A DNA stretch of 64,000 nucleotides from Acephala macrosclerotiorum (taxonomy: Eukaryota; Ascomycota; Leotiomycetes; Helotiales; Mollisiaceae): NCBI GenBank assembly GCA_014904845.1, contig MU119308.1, positions 62,001 to 126,000 of the forward strand, read 5' to 3'. The notes beneath the pieces were generated by a model. The model saw only the letters and a list, made by a program, of their open reading frames with translations. It searched no databases and had not been told where the DNA came from. Within the stretch, counting starts at the first letter, position 1; each line of letters starts with the position of its first letter. Shown here piece after piece: positions 55,107 to 64,000 of this stretch. Made by a program: the position numbers and the translations under genes.

Positions 55107-56162
55107 CGTGGAGAGAAAAGGAGAGGAGATATACAGTGTGGTAATAGAGATGGAGATGGAGATGACGTGAGGCTGAATTGGATTAGGGAGAAGCTATAGG
55201 CTGTCAAGAGAGTCGGGTATACGAGCGCCAAGTAGAGATGAGAAGCGAGTGGCCTGGAAGTACTAGTTTAGACCTAATCGACAAACAAAGAAGAGGGCAC
55301 TGGAGGTACTCCTCAGGTTATTTGATCTTATTCCGTGTATAGGATGAGATACGGTTCGTTTTATCTCTTGTCAGAAAATCATGAAGAGGTTGGAGGTTGG
55401 GGAAGAAGATTGGCGAGGTGGCTCAGCAAATGTCAAGATGTGGCGCAGCACGATCCGCCCCCGTTCTTGGATCCTTCGACCATTATTTTGGTCCCCTAGT
55501 CGCAGTAATGCGAAACGTAAGGACTAGGTTACAGAGCAACCTCAATTCAATAGTATTAGACTCAACACAATTAATCCAAGAACCGTTGCAAGTGCAGCTA
55601 TATTCTACCCATATGATTTGGTGATGTTGCCATCAAATTCTGTAGGCTAAGCCACCGTATATAGCCAATGCGGCTATGGAGCAAACGCTACTTACACACG
55701 CATCAAAGCACTCTTGCCGCCCATAAGTATGATACGCAGAAACGACAGAGAGCATGACCAATGCTGTGCCATGCATGCCCATCCCATCGTTGCTCATTTC
55801 TCATGCTCCCATAACCCGTGTTTCAAAGGAATTCTTCGAGAAAATGAAACCTTATGGTCTTTCATCCGCAAACTTCTCATAACAAGGAGATGCACCCGCG
55901 ACTGCCTTTTGTTAAAAAAATAAGGCTAAAGCCTCAGGATTTTGTACAGCTAGGCTAGCTTGTTCTAGTCTAGTACCGCAAAACGTAAAAATAACTACCG
56001 AGGTAGAGGTCCTCCGAGGTAGCGTCAAAGCCAAGTCCCAAATTTTGAACTTTTCGCAAATTTACAACACCATCTGATTATCATCATGCTCGATCCTCGT
56101 TTCCGGTGCTGGAAGATTCAGCTATGGTCCAGTTGGTCAAGGGGAAAGTATAGATACGATGC
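55107..56162. other. Intergenic region upstream of the F-box gene
   Basis: About 1.05 kb. It includes purine-rich sequence next to the F-box start (plus strand GAGATGGAGATGGAGATGA near 55148-55166), an AAAAAAATAAGGCTAAAGCC run near 55914, and a CCGAGGTAG direct repeat (56000-56030). No gene is supported. Confidence 0.45.
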
Positions 56163-58061
56163 TTACCTTGAACCCGAGCCGCACCCACCACAATTCGGGT
56201 TTCCGCAGTTTGAACAGCCGCCATACACAAGGAAAGGCGGAACACCAGGAGCATCTCGTTGACGTTGTATCACTTCCCGCGAGGTCCGAAAGCTTTGGAG
56301 AAGCATGAAAAGAGGCAAAAGCCCAAGGATTGCCCTAGAAAGGTTAGATGTGGTGTCAATATGGTCGCTTGAAGGAGACTCACAGAAAGAGGGAAAGTAG
56401 CCAGATTTCTTGCCCACCCTGCCTTGAATCATATGCTGCCAGTGAGCAAACATAGGCTGAAAGTTCTAGGAAGACAAGCAACCCAAAATACTGAGCTCGG
56501 GTCTCTAGGAAGCGGCTACTTATGAGCCCACAGGATAGGGCGTAGCCCAGAGCTACCGATAGGATCGTTACCAATCCAGAAGGTGACAATGGAATTACAA
56601 GCTGGAGATCGAACTCCGAAAACACCTCGGATGAGGCATTTGCAAACGAGACTTGGCTCAGGAACGCAAGCAGCGACAGGAAAGGGTTCCGCATCAGCAT
56701 GCGAGACATCGATGTCAACTTTCTCGAGATGAACCTGTACGGGCAGTCCAGCCAAGGTGGTTTGACAACCGGAGTGGGCATTGACAGATTTACCAAACTT
56801 TCCTCAACCCCTTCGTCCTCTACCAGACCATTCAGCGGCTCGACATATTTTAAGTTGAGATGGTCTCGCCTGAGGGAGAATCTACCACCGAAGTCTGGCA
56901 TTCCCTCTCGATATCTTTCTTTAGGTACATCCCAGGCAATGACTGGATGGGAGATCGTTCTACTCCAAGAGCTATAGTCGAAGAATTCGTATCTGTGCAC
57001 AGCGACCAAAGTCTCCGGGCCATCATCATTAGTGGCCTCCGGATTATGGATTCTCTCATTGTTCCCCATATTGCCAGGCTCGGCGGTCTGAGGTGGAAGT
57101 GATTCGAGAGTGATTGCATTTCGTCCAGAAGTACTATGGACTTCCTCTTGGTCGGCGTCGAGCAACTGCTGAGATGCAAAGCCACGAAGGTATGAGCGAC
57201 CACAACCAGGAAGACCACAAGCAAAACTATGCCGCTTCTTATTGTGTGCCTCCAGATTGTCCTTTCTTGCCCATCTAGTGGCAACGGCTTCACAATCCTC
57301 CACGTTGCATCTATAAGGTCGTTCCCCACAACTGGTATGCTCGTCCTGGAAGAGGGCCTCTACATATGTAGCGAGGCTTGTTCCCTCTGTTTGATAAGAG
57401 TAGTTGACTAGTAACTTGTCGAGGCTATGCACTAGTCCTGTGAGGTATGTGCTGTAGTTTGCTTCTGGCAATTGTAGCTCGCATTTTGACGACGTCTTCC
57501 TGCTTGGCTGTGTCGAGTGCATCGCAGGGTCTGCGTACGTAGCAAGAGGACCTTGATGAGGTTTTGGGGAGGTCTTCGTAGCCGTATCTGCTGAAGTTAG
57601 TCTACACTCGTTGAAGTTTTGTGGACTTGGTTACTGTTATTACTTTCGTATATATGCTCAGCCACCTCTGCTTCATTTTGGGGCAGAGACAAGATGGACT
57701 CCTCCCCAGTATCCTGCAACGACGTCAGCTCAGTCTCTCTCTAGAATCTTTGCAGGAGAGGGGTATGGCTTACACTGAATTCATTTCTCGCGGGTGTGGT
57801 CTTGGCTTCGCCAACACCAAATTCCTCCAGAAGCTCGTTTGGTCTGTTCTGGTAGTGTGCGCGAGAGAACTTGTACCAATTAACATGCTCACACTGCGGC
57901 CTCAGATGGCCTCTCTTGATAGTGGTGAATTCGGCAGATACTTTCCAAAGGATTTGTGGATCGAGCTTTCGCAGGTATTCTAAGTTGTTCAACTCTTCTG
58001 TAGTGATGTATACCCGCATCCTAGGATTTGTCAAGATCCGATCCATCCGTTGGGACGACAT
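56163..58061 (-). CDS. C2H2 zinc-finger protein with C-terminal membrane helices
   Basis: Four exons: 57774-58061, 57644-57740, 56384-57590 and 56163-56334, giving 587 residues. Introns (33, 53 and 49 nt) keep the frame, and the total divides by three; the first intron is unusually short. Exon 1 is MSSQRMDRILTNPRMRVYIT..., without known motif. The middle has two C2H2-like fingers: YRCNVEDCEAVATRWARKDN (followed by LEAHNKKRH) and FACGLPGCGRSYLRGFASQQ; the second lacks a clean His pair. The C-terminal third has four hydrophobic segments (LSLLAFLSQVSF, LVTILSVALGYALSCGLI, YFGLLVFLELSAYVCSLAAY, and LAILGLLPLFMLL rebuilt across the last intron), then a Cys/Gly-rich tail (GGCSNCGNPNCGGCGSG). It looks like a membrane-anchored regulator; function unknown. 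Confidence 0.7.
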
Positions 58062-59404
58062 CTAGTATAGCTGAGGCTTATTTCTTCTTGGCCGAAGAGT
58101 TATGCACTTGATTGGACCCCCAAGAGTCCTGATCCCTCGTCCTTGAATTGGGAGGCGCGGTGGTTCGAATTTAATAGGCCATCTGCCAAACATTCTGTCA
58201 GTACGTTGAGGAAATGAGAGACCTGGTCGAGTTATACAGACCAGCTAGGACGTCAAGGACGGGCGAGTGTGTCACTTGTTTGTTAATGGGTCGAAGACGT
58301 AAGAGACTCAGTTGAACTTTGCGCACTGGCAAGTTCAATGTGTGAGCTGTTCCTGTGCATCAGTCAGTCAACATCGTGTCAGGCAATATTAAAGAACGTA
58401 TATGCCATACCAATATAGAGATATTCGCTTGATCAGCTCGTCAGTCTGTATCTCATAGACGCTACCTCGCAAATGAGGCTCAAAAGGCGGACCAGAATCG
58501 AGTCCGTGCTAGCGATACACAGAGTGTGAGAATATGCCTCACTGTGTGGAGATTCCTTCTCTTTAAGCAGGTAGCCAAAGTCCCTAAGTGCCGGGGTATG
58601 TGAGAGCCTTTGGTCCCTGTCGTTCCGTTGTCGTTAGGTAGAAGGTAATTGAGGTTGCTCGCGTATGGCCTCGTATGCCTCGTAGACCCAGTAGCCTCGA
58701 GCCCTATGAAGCTTAGCTGCGCTCGTGACTGCCTTGAGACTGTCGGGTTCCGTGATTCTTCCAAACTTTTCTTACCTCCTTCCTGGCAATGCAATAGATT
58801 ACAGATCGACCTGTATTGTCCCCTTGAATGGGTAAGCTATCAGAAGTTTCTTATCTATCAGTCCTGTCCTTTTCCCGGAAGTTATCAGCGTATCCGCTCT
58901 TTTCGCCCTGCGACCTCGCGCCAGGTGCCCAGTGCCGCTGTTTGTGATGACGAGGCTCTTGACAGCTGTGATACTGACATTTCAATAGCAGGAAACCAGC
59001 AAGGAAATTATCAACAGCATTGCCATCGAAACGCAGACATTTCACGATCCGCCATTCTCACGCTAAACCTGGATGTCGAGGAGTTTGGCGTACCATGTTC
59101 CAAACCAGAGTGAAATACAATCGTTCCATGGGTCGAAAGCGGAAGCGTGCAAAACTTCGTTCAACACATCTATACGCCATACCGATAGAGTAGAGAAGAA
59201 GTCTGGCACTTGTCGAAAAGCAGTTGTGATTTTATCTTTTCTTATCCAGGGAGGATGCGTTATATCCATCAGTCAATACGATTTCTCGCACACGGGTCTT
59301 GTCCGCCATCCATTGCCACGAAGCATATGTTTTCCTTCCTTGGTGAGTAATGCCGATGACTGAGCGCTCTGCGCTAATGGTTCCGAAAGACTAGTTCCTG
59401 TTCG
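58062..59404. other. Intergenic stretch
   Basis: About 1.3 kb. Contains the upstream region of the zinc-finger gene. The frame 58649-59113 (plus) lacks motifs. A GGTTCGAATTT motif at 58163 resembles a tRNA B-box, but no tRNA fold surrounds it. Confidence 0.45.
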
Positions 59405-59692
59405 ATGTCGTGGCCTCTACCAGAAGCGATCCTGGATCCGTCCTCAACACTCTTTGCGAATTCGGTCATGATTTTTGGCTTTGCAGTGTTTACCTCATAC
59501 GCGATCCAAAGGAACAATGGCTTCCGAGACCATATTCTTGGATTTGGAGCTGTGTTAGGCTTTCTGATAAGTGCTGTCATTGCAGTTATCGAGGGAGGAG
59601 TAGGCACGATCATAAAGGACTATATGCCGACTTTCATTACCCTCAGCTTGCTCGCAAGTACCTGTATCGATGCGATGTTTTGCAGAGTCTGA
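59405..59692 (+). CDS. Small hypothetical membrane protein (95 aa)
   Basis: ATG to stop without introns. Three or four hydrophobic segments are visible: SVMIFGFAVFTSYAI, ILGFGAVLGFLISAVIAVIEGGVGTI (two helices or one long) and FITLSLLASTCIDAM. No family is recognised. The composition is more protein-like than other frames nearby, but it could be the remnant of a larger membrane protein. Confidence 0.35.
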   Translation: MSWPLPEAILDPSSTLFANSVMIFGFAVFTSYAIQRNNGFRDHILGFGAVLGFLISAVIAVIEGGVGTIIKDYMPTFITLSLLASTCIDAMFCRV

Positions 59693-59982
59693 TTAGTGTA
59701 GTACATGATCGCTGGAATTGTTATTGGTGAAGGTATTTGGTAGCTTTAGAATTTCCTCCCGAATAGTCCGGTTCATACGGGGTTCGATATTCATATGTTA
59801 AAGGAATCAAAGCGATAGTTACCTATCGCGTCAAGTCTGCTATCCTCTTTAGAGATCCAGGGCACTCTTCTCCGCAAAGGGCATTCTAACATGTTCAGCT
59901 GCGCTTGAGACCACAAGAGCTCACAACGTGTACGTCAACCTACGCCTCACAAACTTTTGTACGGTGAAGGTTTCAGCGAGCA

Positions 59983-60261
59983 AACACCCAAAATAGAGGA
60001 GACTATCACAATGCTACAAATGCGGCGCAAAACCCAGATATTCTGCTTCGCATACCCTTCTTTAATATTCCCACAACTTTTGAGAATTGGCATAGTCATT
60101 TTCAAAAGCTACGAAGTTTTGTTGATCCAGATATGCCATCACCGGAATTAGTGCAAGCTGCTTTGCCCGAGCCTCGTCCCGCCACCATAGCCGCGACACC
60201 GCCATACCCTTCAATATGTACGCATTCGACACATCAACTGCGCACTTCGTCTCGTGGGTAA
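59983..60261 (+). other. Coding-like fragment
   Basis: A frame without a start codon, preceded by an acceptor-like GGTTTCAG. It reads ...NATNAAQNPDILLRIPFFNI, PTTFENWHSHFQKLRSFVDP, DMPSPELVQAALPEPRPATI to a stop at about 60261. The composition is strikingly protein-like, but I know no family. It may be the last exon of an unrecognised gene that begins upstream of 59960, or a relic. Confidence 0.35.
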
Positions 60262-60653
60262 ATCTGTGGCCCTCCTTCTGGGATTAATATCTGGGTTCGA
60301 TGTGTCGTTTGGGCTCGATTCCACCATTTGATGCCCAATGCTCCAAAGTGTGGCAACCTCACTCTGCTGTGCGACGAGAGACTGTGGCAGATATTGATCC
60401 GTACGCATCCCAGATTCGAGTCGTCAATCCGCCCCGTCTTGAGATTTCCAGGTGTTTTAAGATGCCCGACGAAGCTCGCACCCCTCTATTGCATCTTCAT
60501 CTCGCCTCATTCTGGGATGGCCGACCATTGGAATCACCCAGCGAGCCTCAATCTGCTCAGGAGCAAGACAAAAGCAATGAATGTGCCAGAATTATCTGCA
60601 GAGAAGAGATCCAAGGCCAATGCCCCTCCGAAAAGTGCGAGACAAGAGAAATC

Positions 60654-62445
60654 ATGGACCCTTTTTCAATTGTCGGGACATCGATAGCTTTAGCGGCCAC
60701 GACAGCAACAGCAGCCTCGTCGCTCAAGCTCCTCCATTCCGATTACCGAGATGCAGGCAAGGATAGGCTCCACTTCCAACAGCAGAAGGAACACCTTCAA
60801 CTTAACCTATCATTGGCAAATGGCATTCTACAGGATGTACCAAGCCTTAAGTCGTCACTTGCCGACCTTGAAGCTGCATTACCATCTCAGCCTTGTTTGG
60901 GCAAGAGAAGAGATAAGTTACGGTGGGCTCTGGGTAGAAAGCGTAAGGCTCAAGACGAGATTGGGAGATGGAAAGATGTTCAAAGCTCAACCAGCGTGAC
61001 GTTGCTGCTGAAAGCCCATGATAAATTGTTAGTGGCCATCCTCTGTATTGCCAACTTGAAAAAAAAAACCGCAGACTGATGCATTGGCAGGAGGGAGCTT
61101 ACGGAAATTAAGGAGGCTCTAAACGAACACTTCTCAGAGCAAGATCAAAAACTTGCTTTCTATGACAGTCGAATGAATCGATTGGAATTAAGTGAGCAGT
61201 TATTTGAGGCTTATATGCGAAAACAAGAGTTACGTGTGCTATATGAGAGATCTCCCTCGGATTTGAAGCGGCGAACATCTGCCAGCATATATAACTTGAT
61301 ACTCAGCCTCGGCATCGTCTTACGGCTGATTGTCTCAGTTGACGACTCCCAGACCATGTATCGTGTCATGGTCCAATGGCCGTTATTCTATGGTATGGTC
61401 CTTGTCTGGCACATGAGTATCTCCCGAGGATTGCCCACAGGGCGTATGCATATCCTTAGACCGAGGACGGAAATCCCGGCCAACTCTGCTATCATCACAG
61501 CTTGTCTGAACAACGACATTGAGTGTATCAAAAAGTTATTCTCCAGTTCTCAAGCGCATGTGAGCGACGTTACGCCAGATAATCTCACACTTCTCCGTGT
61601 AAGTTGCTTTCACAACTTGACATCGACAAACACTAACGCTCCGAAAGTTTGCCATTCGTGGAGGCCATTATGAAGTGGTCAAACTTCTGCTAGACAATGG
61701 GGCAGACCCAAATCAGACCTTCGGAAAATATGACACCTCTCCCTTGAATAATGCCTTCCTTAACGGACGTGTGGACTTGATTCGCCTGCTGCTTAGAGCG
61801 AAAGCCGATCTGCATCACGTGAACACCAGGACTTGGACAAGTCTCTACTATCTCTGGGACCCGGAGCGGCCACATCATTCCACAACGTCTGAAATCCTGG
61901 GCTTGTGCAACGATGAACACTATGAATTCTGGAATTTCAGAGATCTCGCAGGCTGGGCACCGATCAATAGAGTTGCGGCATTTGGCCATGCAGTCCACAT
62001 CAAAAAGCTCTTCAACATGAAAGTCATCAAGCGCGATGCTAAGCCTTTAACTGTTGCTGGCTGGTCTCCTGTACAATGTGCAGTGAGATTCGGCAACTTA
62101 TCAACATTCGAATATCTCGTCAAGGAAACTCTGGCTCGTTTTGACACGTTTGTGGACCTGGAAGACAAAAATGGATGGTCCCTTTTACACCTCGCCGCAG
62201 CAAGCGGCTCGGAGGAACTGATCACAGATCTATTATTGTATGGGTTGAGTCCAGACGCACTCTCGGATAGATCCACTTTATGCCTTCCAGAAGAACTAGA
62301 CAATAGGGCTCTCACACCACGTCAAATCGCAGAGCATTATGGGCATGTCAAGCAATATGATAACGCGTTGAGAGCAGCAGGAAACTGGGGTCACAAAAAT
62401 CCAAACGAAGTAAATGGCAACAATCTTTTGAGAGAACTTAGATAA
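60654..62445 (+). CDS. Ankyrin-repeat protein with fungal NLR-type N-terminus
   Basis: Three exons: 60654-61027, 61091-61598 and 61648-62445, giving 559 residues. Introns are 63 nt (GTTAGT...GGCAG) and 49 nt (GTAAGT...GAAAG). The frame is open upstream, but MDPFSIVGTSIALAATTATA is the standard start of fungal STAND/NLR-like proteins, so this ATG is chosen. Residues 1-160 are a helical N-terminal domain (LKLLHSDYRDAGKDRLHFQQ, QKEHLQLNL). A hydrophobic helix follows (YNLILSLGIVLRLIVSV). From about 265 come ankyrin repeats (IITACLNNDIECIKKLF, VVKLLLDNGADPNQTF, LIRLLLRAKADLHHVNT, SLLHLAAASGSEELITDLLL). No nucleotide-binding domain lies between. Such proteins act in signalling or self/non-self recognition; this role is inference. 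Confidence 0.8.
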
Positions 62446-63671
62446 CGGACAGAAAAAGATAAAGCTATTCATGACAAAGCTCCCCCAAGCCGAGTTGAGA
62501 ACAACACAGCCTGCAAGATAGAATCCCCGACCAAGAGCTTGGATACGAACTCAAAGTACCAGCTCTTCCTAAGAGCTCGGCAGCTATAAGACGAAACTAT
62601 GCAGTTGGGTAAGAAGAAAACCGCCTAGAAATCCTCGCATTGGGAGAGCGTGCAGCTCATCGCCCCACTTTTCCTCTTATGAAGCCGATTGCATAATTTT
62701 TCAATTTGGAGGCATAACAGCTCCGAAGTATGAAGAGCATTGTAACGGTGTATCGGGCCCTTTCCCTTTACGCGCGAATTTTTGCCAAGTCGACGATAGA
62801 ATAATAACTGCAGCTGTTGAAAATAATGATGCTACATGGACTTTCCCAGAGAGTCATCGTCGGCTCCTTCCTGACCTACACTTGCGGACAAGGATCGATC
62901 ATGGGTTTCGCTGATTCGAGTGGTCGAGAAGTCAGAAGCAAAAAAACAATTAACGTATTCTAAAATATAGAACGATGACTAAGATTTTTGGAAGTTGCGT
63001 TCAAAGTTTGGCATGAAGCCCAATTCTAATTCCACCCTGCTAGATAGTCGCACCCTTCCTTCAATCTCACCCTCTAGGTCTGTCCATACTATCCCTTACA
63101 CTGTCAACCTCATACACTCGATAGCAGCATCGCCAACTCATACCCTTCACTCATCAATTCAATGCTCCGGACTCGTCCGTATATAATGTTCTGATATGAT
63201 CCTCCAAACAACTGGCAACCATCCGGTTGGTGCGATATTTCGAAGTGAGATGTGGGCCGGCATCCGAATCGCTCTGTTTCAAGTACATTGTTCCCACAGG
63301 AGCCGCACTCTATCCCCTCAAGTTCCAAACACTGGCTGCCGCATTTATCATTCGATGCAATTTGTTTCTGATCTTCGGACCTAGGAAAATCGTCTGCTGG
63401 GGACCAAAGGCTTGGCCCTTCTCATTTAAGCCATGTGCGCTTCCTCATTCTCTCATGTTCCGGGTTTGGCGAGATCCGACATGCTCAAATGAAGGAACAA
63501 AATCTCTCACCCCGCGAATGGGTCTACGAAGCCTCAATCTATATGGCTTCAAGTGGTTCATGAATCTCTTCATAAAAGCTTCTCTTCCGCGTCGTTTTCT
63601 GTTTTCTCCTCAAGCATTTGTCGTTCTCTATATTCTTTCCTGTACTTTGTACACTGTCACTCCTTTGCGCC
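62446..63671. other. Intergenic region upstream of the secreted protein gene
   Basis: About 1.2 kb. A TATA-like GTATATAATG lies at 63179-63188, nearly 500 bp before the next ATG. A pyrimidine-rich run (63590-63660) lies directly before the start. The frame 63227-63751 crosses the next gene's start in another frame and is not supported. Confidence 0.45.
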
Positions 63672-64000
63672 ATGCGCTTTTCAACTTCTTTCCTTGTCGT
63701 CACTGGGCTGGCGATAGTATTTGCAGCACCTATCAGTCAAGATGCTTATGATCCCGACGACGAGTGCGATTTCGAAGGCTTCAGCAGTCGACCAGTCTTA
63801 TCTCATACTTTCACACGTTCAGCGCATTCTCGCAGTGCAGGTGCACCCGTCACTTCGGCTGCAGTATCACCAAGCAGCATCACCATCGCTAGCTCAAGCA
63901 GTATAGCTGTCTCTTCCCCTGTTGAGGCTTCAAGCAGTGCAGCTGTCTCCGCCGTCCAAACTTCCGCTAGTAGTGTCGCCGCTGTTGTCACATCTGTACC
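63672..64000 (+). CDS. Secreted Ser/Ala/Val-rich protein, N-terminal part (runs off the window)
   Basis: The ATG in GCGCCATGCG opens a typical signal peptide (MRFSTSFLVVTGLAIVFAAP, cleavage expected after about residue 19). A short acidic part (DAYDPDDECDFEGF) and then a long Ser/Thr/Ala/Val-rich stretch (SSSSIAVSSPVEASSSAA) run to the window edge. This is the layout of fungal cell-wall or GPI-anchored proteins, with the Ser/Thr region a likely O-glycosylated stalk. The catalytic or anchoring part is beyond the window, so the family cannot be named. Confidence 0.7.
   Translation, partial: MRFSTSFLVVTGLAIVFAAPISQDAYDPDDECDFEGFSSRPVLSHTFTRSAHSRSAGAPVTSAAVSPSSITIASSSSIAVSSPVEASSSAAVSAVQTSASSVAAVVTSV

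Noticed and set aside
58155..58180. Possible tRNA B-box GGTTCGAATTT
   Set aside because: No A-box and no cloverleaf arms can be drawn around it.

Overview
This is fungal nuclear DNA, almost certainly from a filamentous ascomycete (Pezizomycotina). The genes have one to four short introns (mostly 45-120 nt) with GTAAGT-type donors and TAG/CAG acceptors. The gene set is typical of the group: an intein-bearing PRP8, ceramide synthase, HMT1-type ABC transporter, HET-domain and 2EXR proteins, and a LaeA-like methyltransferase relic. Gene style suggests Leotiomycetes (Helotiales), but that is inference. Exon limits below were worked out by hand from frame, splice signals and family similarity.

Layout. 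0-2.3 kb: the 5' part of RAD5 (minus) and an NDUFAF6-type complex I assembly factor (plus) share a 194 bp divergent promoter. 2.8-8 kb: two decayed genes, an MFS transporter and a polytopic membrane protein. 8-13.4 kb: one Myb-like gene within long non-coding stretches. 13.4-23.3 kb: PRP8, the core spliceosome protein, carrying an 856-residue intein with both LAGLIDADG motifs. PRP8 is divergently paired with RPL34. 25.2-27.2 kb: vacuolar alkaline phosphatase PHO8.

28-41 kb is accessory and degraded. It holds a small Cys-rich protein, a 2EXR-domain gene, a coiled-coil gene built of 63-bp (21-residue) repeats and cut short by a nonsense codon, a methyltransferase pseudogene, two adjacent non-autonomous transposon-like elements, and a HET-domain pseudogene. 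41-51.8 kb returns to conserved genes: ceramide synthase LAG1, heavy-metal/phytochelatin ABC transporter HMT1 and cytochrome oxidase subunit COX4, with a 4.5 kb stretch lacking clear genes. 52.7-64 kb is accessory again: a PEBP-like secreted protein pseudogene, an F-box protein, a C2H2 zinc-finger protein with a membrane-spanning C-terminus, an ankyrin protein with an NLR-type N-terminus, and the start of a secreted Ser/Ala-rich protein.

Overall, conserved housekeeping blocks (repair, complex I, splicing, ribosome, vacuole, sphingolipid, respiration) are separated by fast-decaying accessory blocks. The most notable items are the full-length PRP8 intein sitting one codon after a spliceosomal intron, the possible membrane-tethered zinc-finger factor, the 21-residue coiled-coil repeat gene, and the pair of transposon-like elements.
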